Assembly: GCF_017349355.1 (NCBI RefSeq)
Contig: NZ_JAFMPM010000004.1
Span: 89,579-153,578 of the forward strand
DNA: 64,000 nt
Direction of reading: 5' to 3'
Source of the DNA: Thiothrix fructosivorans
GTDB lineage: Bacteria > Pseudomonadota > Gammaproteobacteria > Thiotrichales > Thiotrichaceae
Made by a program: the position numbers and the translations under genes
The notes under the pieces: model-generated
The model's database searches: none
What the model saw: the letters and a program-made list of their open reading frames with translations, nothing else
What the model was told of the DNA's origin: nothing
Shown: piece by piece, positions 46,901 to 56,031 of the stretch
Layout of the letters: each line of letters starts with the position of its first letter
Position numbering within the stretch: the stretch's first letter is position 1

Positions 46901-47546
46901 GTAACTAGGGCGGCGAAGGAAGGGCGGCTTACCATCGCTAACCTCATAACCCCGCATGGGGATTCGTAACCTGCCAAAGGCGCTAAAAGCTCTTTAGGCG
47001 CGTTCTCTCATAACCCCGCATGGGGATTCGTAACCAGCTATACGATAGCACCGGCAGTGCTGGCGCAGACCTCATAACCCCGCATGGGGATTCGTAACCG
47101 TATTGATGACCGATACCCTGCTCAGCGGCGTACTCTCATAACCCCGCATGGGGATTCGTAACCCTTTGCCGAATCATCGCCATGCAGTACACCCGTGCCT
47201 CATAACCCCGCATGGGGATTCGTAACAAATTGTGAGCAAAAATAAGCCGCAAAGCAAAGCAGCTCATAACCCCGCATGGGGATTCGTAACATCATTAACG
47301 CCAACAAGCTCCCCCGCTCTTATATCCTCATAACCCCGCATGGGGATTCGTAACCGGTAGGGGTCAAAACTTCCTTACAACGTTTCAAACCTCATAACCC
47401 CGCATGGGGATTCGTAACGTCCCCGCCAGAAATGGCGGGTGTTGGTTGATTGGTCTCATAACCCCGCATGGGGATTCGTAACCCGTGCAGCCGCCAACTG
47501 TTTTTCAGGCGTGAGCGTCTCATAACCCCGCATGGGGATTCGTAAC
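40936..47546 (-). CRISPR. Type I-D CRISPR array, about 104 repeats
   Basis: A 28-bp repeat that on the plus strand begins CTCATAAC, contains the hairpin CCCC-GCAT-GGGG and ends ATTCGTAAC. By hand count there are 104 copies with 103 spacers of mostly 35-38 bases. One repeat (near 45159) has lost its first 8 bases and one (45789) has a C-to-T change. One spacer occurs four times in tandem (41219-41446), another twice (46009-46108). cas2 lies 122 bases beyond the right end. The minus orientation is suggested by cas2 position and by the terminator at 40706; the ATTCGTAAC end would be a more usual crRNA tag in the plus orientation, so the direction is not settled. Confidence 0.97.
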
Positions 47547-47668
47547 CCCTGATTTCAAGCAGATTTTGGGCATTCCCACTTGAACCAGACAGGGTAAACA
47601 TAGCATGAAAGTGTGGTGGATACTCATCAAAGGTAGGGACTTTTTACTTCAGTGGCGGGCGAAGTTGC
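47547..47668 (-). promoter_or_regulatory. Probable CRISPR leader between cas2 and the array
   Basis: 122 bases without a gene. Read on the minus strand it includes GGTTTTATAGG near cas2 and an A/T-rich GTAAAAAGTCCC stretch before the first repeat. This is the expected leader if new spacers enter next to the adaptation genes. Confidence 0.55.
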
Positions 47669-47971
47669 CTATAAAACCGAGAAATCGCGGCGATGGTCAT
47701 CGACTGGCGTCTGTTTCAGTTCGCCTTTGCCAGCCACACCTTTCGACAGATGATTGACCTCAACATTCTGGCGGTTGGCAGCACTAATTTGCGTCACCCG
47801 ATCACCGGGTATCATCAATTTGCCCAGCTCACGCCGCAATTTGATGGCCTGAGCATCGGTAATGTCGCCCGTAAATACCGAATACTGGTCATGATTCAGA
47901 TAGCGGCGCAACAGTTTTTTGAACTTGTCGGTGCGCTTGGCCTCGACATCGTAAGTTATCAGCATGAACAT
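47669..47971 (-). CDS. cas2: CRISPR adaptation endonuclease Cas2
   Basis: A 100-residue Cas2: the N-terminal strand MLITYDVEAKRTDKFKKLLRRYL carries the conserved Asp, and YSVFTGDITDAQAIKLRREL follows. It forms the Cas1-Cas2 integrase scaffold. The start directly follows the cas1 stop; the second Met (MLITYDV) is an alternative. Confidence 0.93.
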   Translation of the reverse strand: MFMLITYDVEAKRTDKFKKLLRRYLNHDQYSVFTGDITDAQAIKLRRELGKLMIPGDRVTQISAANRQNVEVNHLSKGVAGKGELKQTPVDDHRRDFSVL

Positions 47972-48940
47972 TCACACCCTCCGTTTGAACGCTTCATATT
48001 CCCCAGCTCCCAGTACTTCACGTTCCAGCCCCAGTGCCTCGCGATAAATCCAGTTGCGAAAGCTGCGCCCCTGATACTGCTCCTCCAGCCGTAGGGAGAA
48101 TTGTTCAGCCACATGCCGCCGCCCGGTTTCCGTCAACAGGCAAACATTGTCGTGCTGCTCAAACCAACTGTCATCCAGCATCCGCCGTTGCACCATGCGA
48201 AAGATCAGCATATCCGTCAGTACCGGCTTGAACGGTTCCGCCAAATCAAGGCTCAACGATGCGCGTCCGTAACCCGGCGAATGCAGCACACTGAAGGTTT
48301 CTTCCAGATGCGTCTTGCTAATTTCATGCCGCACCACGGTATAAACCAGTTGGTTCAGGAACGATAGTAGACAATTGATCGGGTTGTTCGGCGGACGCCG
48401 CACCCGCTTGCCAAAAGCCAGCTCGGCATGAATGGCAGGCCACGCGGCGTAATAGTACTGGTGCAATTGCCCTTCGATTCCCATCAAGGTGTTGGTATCC
48501 GCTGCCCGTGCAATCGTCGCCAACAGCTTTTGCATGTCGGCAACTGGCTGCTTCATGTCCTCATTGCCGCGATACTGGTAATAACGCAGGTTCGCCAGCA
48601 TATTGTGGGCTGCACCCCGCACCACCTCCCGCGCTACACTCATGCGGCGCACATCATCCAGCAACAATTCAGCCTGCTTGAGCTTCACCTTGCCCGCCGG
48701 ATTATGGTCGTAAGGCTCAAATGCCCCCTTAAAGTAGCCGTAGTAATCAAACACCGACAGGCGTACCCCGTGCTTGCCGCACAAACCCAGCAAGCGTGAA
48801 TTGAGGCGGCTTTCCGACAGCAACACTACATGCGACAGCTTTTCAATTGGTAACGAGCGGACTTGATCGCCCATTTTGATTTGCAGCGTATTTTCATGCT
48901 GCCTAAGCTGCGCTTCGCGTGAAATGAACAGGGTTTCCAT
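47972..48940 (-). CDS. cas1: CRISPR adaptation integrase Cas1
   Basis: A 322-residue Cas1. Catalytic regions: Glu in TLMGIEGQLHQYYYAAW, His in VLHSPGYGRASLSLDLAEPFKP and Asp in the LTD that follows. The N-terminal beta domain starts METLFISREAQLRQHENTLQ. I use the ATG at 48940; upstream codons of the open frame lie in cas4. Eight bases separate it from cas4. Confidence 0.95.
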   Translation of the reverse strand: METLFISREAQLRQHENTLQIKMGDQVRSLPIEKLSHVVLLSESRLNSRLLGLCGKHGVRLSVFDYYGYFKGAFEPYDHNPAGKVKLKQAELLLDDVRRMSVAREVVRGAAHNMLANLRYYQYRGNEDMKQPVADMQKLLATIARAADTNTLMGIEGQLHQYYYAAWPAIHAELAFGKRVRRPPNNPINCLLSFLNQLVYTVVRHEISKTHLEETFSVLHSPGYGRASLSLDLAEPFKPVLTDMLIFRMVQRRMLDDSWFEQHDNVCLLTETGRRHVAEQFSLRLEEQYQGRSFRNWIYREALGLEREVLGAGEYEAFKRRV

Positions 48941-48947
48941 AATATTC

Positions 48948-49496
48948 TCAATCAAAGCCACAGAAGGCAGCCAGTGAACAGGTCTCACACAAGCTGATTT
49001 TTTTGGCGGCGGGAACCGCTTCCTGCTCACCCAACTGCTCCAGCCGCACCGAGGCATCCCACAGTTTCTGCAAACGGGCAGCATCCAGCAGCACTTCACG
49101 ACGGCGGCGCGAACTCAGTACATGCGTGTAAGCCCGCCACTGTTTGCCGGTACTGATCGACAACATCAGCGCATAAAACGCCGTCTGGTTGCTGGAAGCC
49201 TCCACTGCTCCGCCCGTGCCCTTGTTCTCGTACACAATGCACTCCTCCCACTCAATCCGGTCAGGAGCCAGCCCGAACAAGCCGCGCACCGAATGGTCTC
49301 GCTGGTAACTGGTATCGTGCAAAGCACTCCCCGTCTGTACCCGCGAATACCACTGGGCGAAATTCACTTTGTGCATATACATCCATGCGCGACGTTCGCA
49401 TAACTCCACATGCTGGAAATGCAGACCGTGCAGGTTGAGGCTTTCGACCCGCTCCAGAAAAGCTTGGGCATGTTCCCAGACGAAGGCTTCAGGCAT
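48948..49496 (-). CDS. cas4: CRISPR-associated RecB-like nuclease Cas4
   Basis: A 182-residue Cas4. VELCERRAWMYMHKVNF holds the first cluster cysteine, and LCETCSLAAFCGFD the C-terminal cysteines of the 4Fe-4S site. The nuclease core includes CIVYENKGTGG and EASSNQTAFYALML. It trims prespacers and selects the PAM with Cas1-Cas2. Confidence 0.92.
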   Translation of the reverse strand: MPEAFVWEHAQAFLERVESLNLHGLHFQHVELCERRAWMYMHKVNFAQWYSRVQTGSALHDTSYQRDHSVRGLFGLAPDRIEWEECIVYENKGTGGAVEASSNQTAFYALMLSISTGKQWRAYTHVLSSRRRREVLLDAARLQKLWDASVRLEQLGEQEAVPAAKKISLCETCSLAAFCGFD

Positions 49497-49505
49497 GGCA
49501 GCACC

Positions 49506-51500
49506 TCACATCACCAGACTCGCGGTGGAAGCCGACAGGTCAGTGTCATTGCCCGGAATTAGCCCCGTCAGGCTAACCAGCAATTCGGCAGCCTTCATCG
49601 CTTCTGGGTAATCATCCCATGCCGCTTCCGCATCCATATCACGCTTGTCCTGTAAATGCCTGACCCACTCACGCAGCAAACCGCTACTGGCTTCCAGTTC
49701 ACCCGTGCGTTTGGTATGCGGGAAATACACCGTCAGGCGACGGCTGGCACGGTTTTTATCCTCCAGCAGATAATGTTCAAGGTCAGCCTGTAGCTGGAAG
49801 TACAGCTCATCCTTGGCATCGTATTGCCCGGTGATGCGGGTCATGATGTCAGTCTCCCGCTCCAGCCACACCCGATCCACCAACAAACGCCGACCATCCG
49901 CTTCAATGACCTTGACCCGTAGCCCGATATTTCTCAAGTTAAGTGCCTGTGCAAACAGCCGTTCATGCCATTGGGTAGCAGCCTCCCGGTAATAATCATC
50001 AGTTTCCAGCGCGGCAAACTGCTTCAGTAAGGCATAGATGTGTTTGCTGCTAGAGGGTTGGTGCTGCAACAGGTGTTCACGCCGATGCCGATGGCTGCTT
50101 TTGTGCCCCAGCAATACCTGCCAGTACAAGCCACTGGTATACACCGCCTGCTGTGGCAGTGAACCGAAATACAATGTTTCGCCCGTTTCACCCTTGAATT
50201 GCTGCTGGGCTTCCCGGCTCAATACTTCGGTCAGCTCACGGATAGAAACCCGCTGGTGCTGGTGAGCGCTGATCCAGCTCCCCAGTTCCCGTAGCCACGG
50301 ATGGCGGTCTTCCAAAGCCGCATCAGTACGCACCACTACCGTACCATCTTCCCCACGCCGTGCAGCCCGCCCATAGCGTTGCAGGAAATTCATCGGTGCA
50401 AACCCCGGCTCCATCAACATCACATTGGCAGCACGGAAAGTCACGCCCATTTCCACACTGGCGGTAGCAATCAGGACATTGAAATCATCGGGGTTCTGCC
50501 GCCGCCCGGTATGGAAGCCGTAACCCGACTGGCTGTTTTCCCCGCTATCGTCAATACTGTTGATGACCAATACCTTGTCAGCCGCAATGTCCGCAGTTTT
50601 CAGCAACCGTACCAAGGCGGGCATGTCACGCTTCAAGGTTGCGAGTGCGTTGTAGATCAGTACTACTTGCCGATTCTGGACAACTTCTTCCTTCACTAAA
50701 GCAAGCTGTTGCTCCAGCACTGCTGGCATATCCGGCAAGGATTCCAGCACCAGACGGACATCCCCATGCAATGCCCGTCCGGTATCGGTAATGACTTCAT
50801 GCAGTTCCGCAATCTGAGCTTCAGGCACACCCAGCGCCAAGAAGGTTTGTTTGACATCCAGTGGTGTCGCGGAAAGCAGGCTAACTTTAGCGCAGCCGTA
50901 TCCTGTTGACCCTACCTCGGTGGTGACACTTGCCAATTTGGCGAATAGAGCCGCCACCCCAAAACCCCGCGCTTCAATGGTATGGAATTCGTCAAACACA
51001 ATGTGGTCAAAATCATCCAGTACATCCAGCACGCTGAAACCCGCTTGCCCTTTGTCTAGCCGATAACGGTGTAAAAGCTGGCTGAGCACTTCCGGTACGG
51101 CAACAATCATTTCACCGCCAGAACGGGTATTGTCCAGCGCCTGCATTTGCCGTACCCGATAGCCCCGGATATTTTCCACACCCTGCTCACGCAACACTGC
51201 CGTTTGGTCAGAACTCCAGACTTGTACCTTTTTTTCTGCCACTTCCGGTTGCCATTTGGCCTTTACCACCAGATCGTCAATCAGGCTGGCGACAATGTTT
51301 TGTGCCAAACGGCGGGTCGGCACGATGAATAGGATACGCTGATCCTGTAACAGGGCTTTCTGGAAGGCATAGGTTTTGCCTGCCCCGGTTGGTGCATCCA
51401 CAATCCGCACCCGTTTCGGCTCATGCAGCAAGGCATGTTGCAGGGGTGACAAACCACTTTCCAGTTGGGCGACATAATGGCGGGTGACGGTCAGTTCCAT
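49506..51500 (-). CDS. cas3: Type I-D Cas3 helicase without HD domain (Cas3')
   Basis: A 664-residue superfamily 2 helicase. Motif I is DAPTGAGKT (35-43), motif II FDEFHTIEARG near 170, motif III LLSATPLDV and motif VI LQRYGRAARRGEDG. No HD nuclease domain is present; in type I-D that domain sits on Cas10d, as here. It overlaps the csc1 stop by ten bases. Length and motif set fit the I-D helicase. Confidence 0.93.
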   Translation of the reverse strand: MELTVTRHYVAQLESGLSPLQHALLHEPKRVRIVDAPTGAGKTYAFQKALLQDQRILFIVPTRRLAQNIVASLIDDLVVKAKWQPEVAEKKVQVWSSDQTAVLREQGVENIRGYRVRQMQALDNTRSGGEMIVAVPEVLSQLLHRYRLDKGQAGFSVLDVLDDFDHIVFDEFHTIEARGFGVAALFAKLASVTTEVGSTGYGCAKVSLLSATPLDVKQTFLALGVPEAQIAELHEVITDTGRALHGDVRLVLESLPDMPAVLEQQLALVKEEVVQNRQVVLIYNALATLKRDMPALVRLLKTADIAADKVLVINSIDDSGENSQSGYGFHTGRRQNPDDFNVLIATASVEMGVTFRAANVMLMEPGFAPMNFLQRYGRAARRGEDGTVVVRTDAALEDRHPWLRELGSWISAHQHQRVSIRELTEVLSREAQQQFKGETGETLYFGSLPQQAVYTSGLYWQVLLGHKSSHRHRREHLLQHQPSSSKHIYALLKQFAALETDDYYREAATQWHERLFAQALNLRNIGLRVKVIEADGRRLLVDRVWLERETDIMTRITGQYDAKDELYFQLQADLEHYLLEDKNRASRRLTVYFPHTKRTGELEASSGLLREWVRHLQDKRDMDAEAAWDDYPEAMKAAELLVSLTGLIPGNDTDLSASTASLVM

Positions 51501-52120
51501 TGCTGTACCTCCTGAAGAGCTTCCTTTGCGGGCATCCGCTGGGTCAATTGCAGCCCGTAAAGCAGGTAACGCTCAACGGACAGTTCACGCCCAAACAAGG
51601 CAGCCGTAGCCGCATTCAGCCGCACCTGCTCAGCTTTCATAGGCCGTAGGCGGAGCATCCCATTACGGTGCAGGCCGATACGAATAACCAATTCATCCTG
51701 CCCACTGTAAGCAAACGGATCAAAGCCAAACAACGCGCCTGTAAATGCCACTCCCGCTGGTACTTCTTGGGTGGTGAAAAAGTCCTTGAGGTTGCCTTTT
51801 TTCACCACATCCTGAATCCGGCGCTTATAGCCTGCCTCTTCGGTCAGGTTTAGCCGCCTGACGACAGGGGATAGTAAACGCGGATTATCGGTTGTCAGCA
51901 CTGATGCCCGCCACGGCATAGCTTCCAGATCGCGGCGGTAATCCTTTTTGGGCAGGCAGACGCTGGAGCGCATCATGCCCAATGTTGCCGCTAACCCAAA
52001 CATTAGTGCATGATCACTGACCAGTTCCGGTAATGTTGCTGTACCACCCTGAACCATCAGTGAGTGGTAAGCAAACGGCGTCAGGGTTTCTGCCTGAATG
52101 CCGGTTATAATGGCTTTCAT
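51491..52120 (-). CDS. csc1: Cas5-type Cascade subunit Csc1
   Basis: A 209-residue RAMP protein of the Csc1 (Cas5d of I-D) family: ETLTPFAYHSLMVQGGTATL at the start, SDHALMFGLAATLGM, and VAFTGALFGFDPFAYSG. It caps the 5' handle of the crRNA in the I-D Cascade. It begins 9 bases after csc2. Confidence 0.88.
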   Translation of the reverse strand: MKAIITGIQAETLTPFAYHSLMVQGGTATLPELVSDHALMFGLAATLGMMRSSVCLPKKDYRRDLEAMPWRASVLTTDNPRLLSPVVRRLNLTEEAGYKRRIQDVVKKGNLKDFFTTQEVPAGVAFTGALFGFDPFAYSGQDELVIRIGLHRNGMLRLRPMKAEQVRLNAATAALFGRELSVERYLLYGLQLTQRMPAKEALQEVQQWN

Positions 52121-52129
52121 GGCAAGCTC

Positions 52130-53122
52130 CTATTGAAACCACTGGTCAAACAGCCCTGCTACTTTCGGTTGTGCCTGTTTATATTCCTGCTCCAACGCAC
52201 TGCCACTTTGGTTGAATGCTGCAATCAGTTCGGCCTGCCATGCGGCGACTTCCGCCCCTTGAATAGCAAGGTCATGAGCAGCTTGCAACAACTCATGCAG
52301 GCTGGCTTTAGCCGCCATCACATCGTTGCCATCCCTGCCTTGCAAGGCACGCAGCAGTTCGTAAGGTGAGGTAATCGCCTGTTCAAACTTCCCACCATAA
52401 AGACCTACCACATGGGTACGGATATTGATGCCGGTAACAGAAGTCTGCCCACCGTAGCTACCTGCCATGCCCACACTCAACAACAAGTGTTTCAAACCGA
52501 TTTCAGGCAATACCTGACCGCGAGTACTCAACACCTGCACCATCAAGGTTCCCGGCTTGATGAAATGACGAGTAAACAAGTTGTCGCTGTTCTTTTTGCT
52601 TTCGGCATCAAACAACGTACCGTCTTCCATTGCCCGGTTGTGGAAGGTTTCATCGACGCATTTGTCCTTGGGTAACAGGCTCAGAGCATCGGAATAGTTG
52701 ACGGCGGCACGTACCGGCAAAACCCGATTGTCGTAGTTGGCAGAATCGCCAAACACTAAGGTATTCAGGTCAAATGCATCTGACGGGTTTTGGCCTTTGT
52801 ACAAAACAGTCTTGTTCTGGGGTAAACGACCACCCACACCCAATGCCCGCAGGATTTGTAAACCACGGTTACGCTCAATGTATTTGAACTTGTTGGGTAC
52901 AGCACGAACATACAGATCATCCAGCCATTCAATATCGGTGATTTCCTGCTCGGCATTACGAAATACCACCGGAGCAACCGCTTCACGGATCAGCACCAAG
53001 CTCACCGATCCCAGATTTTTCAGTTTGGGGTGGATATACGAATCCCCAGCTTTTTCCCCATTCTTGGTAGTGGTTGTCAATTCGTTAATATTGGCCAGAT
53101 ACGATGCTAATAATGGATTCAT
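52130..53122 (-). CDS. csc2: Cas7-type backbone subunit Csc2
   Basis: A 330-residue Csc2, the crRNA-coating Cas7 of type I-D. Diagnostic parts are SLVLIREAVAPVVFRNAE, KFKYIERNRGLQILRALG and GSYGGQTSVTGINIRTHVVG (glycine-rich RAMP loop). Its ATG overlaps the cas10d stop (ATGA). Confidence 0.92.
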   Translation of the reverse strand: MNPLLASYLANINELTTTTKNGEKAGDSYIHPKLKNLGSVSLVLIREAVAPVVFRNAEQEITDIEWLDDLYVRAVPNKFKYIERNRGLQILRALGVGGRLPQNKTVLYKGQNPSDAFDLNTLVFGDSANYDNRVLPVRAAVNYSDALSLLPKDKCVDETFHNRAMEDGTLFDAESKKNSDNLFTRHFIKPGTLMVQVLSTRGQVLPEIGLKHLLLSVGMAGSYGGQTSVTGINIRTHVVGLYGGKFEQAITSPYELLRALQGRDGNDVMAAKASLHELLQAAHDLAIQGAEVAAWQAELIAAFNQSGSALEQEYKQAQPKVAGLFDQWFQ

Positions 53123-56031
53123 AACAATTCTCCTTGTGCCGGTTCGAGGGTGGCAGTGTCTTCAATCGGTTGGTTAGTTTCGTTAGCAGTGGCGTTACGG
53201 AATGCTTGCAAGAAAGCCATGCGGTAAACGCTACCCAGCAAACGGCGGGTTTTCTGGGCAGGTGGTTTGCCATGCAGCACACCTATCCAGACTTCATGGA
53301 CAAATTGGCTGGCGAAATCCATACAAGCGGCTTCCAGCGATTGCTCATTGCGGTGTTTCTTGGCAGCGGCCTCATCTTTGCGCACCAGATTGGTTTCCAG
53401 TTCGCCTGCGATACCATGAATCAGTGAGGCAGGGTCAGTTTGCCCAGCACTACGCAAGGCCAGCGCACTGTCGAGGCAAATTTTGAATACCCGCATTTCC
53501 ACATTAGTGGATACCTGCCCTGTTGGGCGACGCTGGATACGGGTAGCCGCTTGCCCCAGTTGCACTAATGCCCCATCAGAATCTGACATATCTTGTTGCT
53601 CCTCTAATTGCTGAAACTCTTTGAAAAGACGCGTAGCCAATTGCTTCATGGCTCCGGTTTTTTGGTTGTTGGCGTGCTTTAATACATCATGCGCATGACA
53701 CCACGCCAAACAGATGGCACTAAAGCGGGTACGTCGGAAGGCATACAGATTGAGTACGTCGTAACCTAAACTGGGTGTCTCAATCAGTATTTGTGCCATA
53801 TTCAAATTGGCGATGGCATCCGGGATTTGTTCCAAACGCAATGCCTGATAGCCAATCAAAGCCTTCAAAACTGGGGGCATGGCATCAAAGTAGAAAAGGG
53901 CTTTTTGTGGTGTAGGCAAGCCCCGGAATACATGGATAGGGCGACCGATACGCAAGCAGGCAGACAACAGCAAACGCAGCATATTGATCTGGTCTTCGGT
54001 TTTCTCCGGGATGCGTTCCAGCCGCGCCATGCGGTAACGATGGCGGTAAGCTTCCAGTCCTTTGTAATAAGCCTTACCCGGTTCAACCTTCTGACGGCTC
54101 AGGTCATACACCGATAATGCTGAGAAAGTCTGATCATTATTCAGGATCAAAGCGCCAAACAAGCCTGTAGTAACAGGGGAAGACAACAAATTCGGCACGC
54201 CGGAAGGCTTACCACCTTGAATGCTGTACACATCGCTTCTGAGTTTATGTTCTGCCAGTGACACATGCCCAATCGGTACTTGCCCATTCGGGGGGGCAGT
54301 AATGGAATCAGGTTTGCCATCACGCCCACTAAAAGCGGAGACCTTGACTTCATACAAGCCAAGATTACTGGCTATCAAGGTACTGGCAGGTTCATCTGTA
54401 AACAAACAACGGCCTGCAACTCCTTCATCGTTGGGATAAGCACGTTGTTTTCCCAGCAACTGCCCAAAATGCCGTTCTACCGCTTGCTGGACAGCAACAC
54501 CTTCGCCTTCAAAGAATTGGCTGAAACCAACCGTTTCCCCTGCTCCCTCTAACCATTGTTGCAACAAGCCAGTGTCACCCCAAACACGCTGACTTAACTC
54601 ACTGTCGCTACTGCTAATCGCCACTAGCCACAAACTCAATAACACGCGGCGTGACTGATCATCACCGATAGCCAAAAGCCAGTCCGGCAACGGGATACCA
54701 ACAACCGCCAATAGCTGCCGTTCACGCTCGGCATAATCCGGTAGGCCGTTCTTCTTGCTGACGGGTAATTTCAGGTTAATCAGCAACGCAAGGTGAGCCG
54801 CTTTCAGCAAGTGCTGTTGTGCCGCCGACTCCAAAATATCGGGATCAGGATAAGGCGTACTGGTTTGCCCGCTTAACTTAGGCCAACGGGGTGCAAGGCC
54901 AATAGGCTTTAAGCAGTCATCCATTGGCTGTTTGATCTGTTCAATCAAACCATTACTAATGCGGAACAGTTGCCCAATGGTACGACGGGGCTCTTTTTCC
55001 AGAAATTCTTGCAGCCCCACATGGTCGGGTTTGCCATTCAATAATTCAGGCAAGCCCCGGTTGGAAATGCTAATTTCGAGCTTGAAAGGCAAATGGCTGA
55101 CCAAACGCTTCAACCCATCCGCTTTAATCTTATCGGCTTGTGCTTTGGGCATCAGCATAAACAAACGCCCGTCTTGATGCACTTCCAGTAACGGTGGAAT
55201 TCCGGCAATGCGCTGGCAGGCAAATGACAGACGACGTTGCAGTTCATCCAGTAAAAACGGGTGGTGCGGGTCAAACACATCGACCGTTTCCCACTGTGCC
55301 AGCAAAGCCGAACTAAAACTTTGCTCTTGCTGCAAGCGTTGGATAATAGCTTCCAGCCCACTTTGTGCCCCATGCTCTTGCCACAAACCATCCAGCTTGT
55401 CCGCCAGTTTGACATAGCGTTCCACTGCGTGTTTGTAGGCACGCGGCGGAGAAACAGCCGCAGGATGCCGGTAACGTTGGGAATCTTCTGCCTGCTCAAT
55501 CAGAAAACGGATTTGGTCATGGGAAAGCTCAATGCCTTCACTGGCAAGGAATGCGGTGATACCGTAGCGTTTGACCGCCTCATCCACATGCGCCACGGTC
55601 AGTTCTGCATCCCGTGGCACTTGCAACATCTTGTCCAGATCGTGCAAAAAAGCGATGGCAGCAATCACCGTCAGACGCTGGCGCAATTCGCGTTCATCCA
55701 TATCCGGGTTTTCCAGTAACCAGTCCAGCGCTGCCAGCATCAATGCACCACGCACTACCGAAAGCAAATGATCCAACAGCGTGACATTCTGGTTTTTCAA
55801 GTAACGCTCACGTTTGCCTGCATCATCATCCCAGCCGCCTTTGCCGCTGATGCTCATCAGATAAATGACACGCGGGTCAATGGATTTGCCCGACTGGATA
55901 TTTTTCTTTAACTCCTCACCTAACTGACCACCAGCCCGTTCTTTCAATACGTGCTTTTCCAGCACCTCCGCCATGAAGCGGCTGTAAACCTCACCTGCTA
56001 CAGCATTGGCACGTTTCATTCCCGTATTCAT
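53119..56031 (-). CDS. cas10d: Type I-D large subunit Cas10d/Csc3 with HD domain
   Basis: A 970-residue protein. The HD nuclease is near the N-terminus: LLDHLLSVVRGALML (His88) and AIAFLHDLDKMLQ (His130-Asp131), so DNA degradation resides here rather than on Cas3. No GGDD cyclase motif was seen, as expected for Cas10d. The region where relatives carry two CxxC pairs shows only one cysteine (GRCLFTDEPAS) and GQVPIGHVSLAEHKLRS, so the zinc finger seems lost. I start at 56031 (MNTGMKR), overlapping the cas6 stop (ATGA). Confidence 0.88.
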   Translation of the reverse strand: MNTGMKRANAVAGEVYSRFMAEVLEKHVLKERAGGQLGEELKKNIQSGKSIDPRVIYLMSISGKGGWDDDAGKRERYLKNQNVTLLDHLLSVVRGALMLAALDWLLENPDMDERELRQRLTVIAAIAFLHDLDKMLQVPRDAELTVAHVDEAVKRYGITAFLASEGIELSHDQIRFLIEQAEDSQRYRHPAAVSPPRAYKHAVERYVKLADKLDGLWQEHGAQSGLEAIIQRLQQEQSFSSALLAQWETVDVFDPHHPFLLDELQRRLSFACQRIAGIPPLLEVHQDGRLFMLMPKAQADKIKADGLKRLVSHLPFKLEISISNRGLPELLNGKPDHVGLQEFLEKEPRRTIGQLFRISNGLIEQIKQPMDDCLKPIGLAPRWPKLSGQTSTPYPDPDILESAAQQHLLKAAHLALLINLKLPVSKKNGLPDYAERERQLLAVVGIPLPDWLLAIGDDQSRRVLLSLWLVAISSSDSELSQRVWGDTGLLQQWLEGAGETVGFSQFFEGEGVAVQQAVERHFGQLLGKQRAYPNDEGVAGRCLFTDEPASTLIASNLGLYEVKVSAFSGRDGKPDSITAPPNGQVPIGHVSLAEHKLRSDVYSIQGGKPSGVPNLLSSPVTTGLFGALILNNDQTFSALSVYDLSRQKVEPGKAYYKGLEAYRHRYRMARLERIPEKTEDQINMLRLLLSACLRIGRPIHVFRGLPTPQKALFYFDAMPPVLKALIGYQALRLEQIPDAIANLNMAQILIETPSLGYDVLNLYAFRRTRFSAICLAWCHAHDVLKHANNQKTGAMKQLATRLFKEFQQLEEQQDMSDSDGALVQLGQAATRIQRRPTGQVSTNVEMRVFKICLDSALALRSAGQTDPASLIHGIAGELETNLVRKDEAAAKKHRNEQSLEAACMDFASQFVHEVWIGVLHGKPPAQKTRRLLGSVYRMAFLQAFRNATANETNQPIEDTATLEPAQGELL

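Noticed and set aside
40964..47518. Self-targeting spacers against the window
   Set aside because: By eye no spacer matched sequence elsewhere in the window; a proper alignment would be needed to exclude it.
41002..47601. Minus-strand frames inside the CRISPR array with repeated LRIPMRGYE or TNPHAGL blocks
   Set aside because: They are translations of the CRISPR repeat and spacers, not genes.
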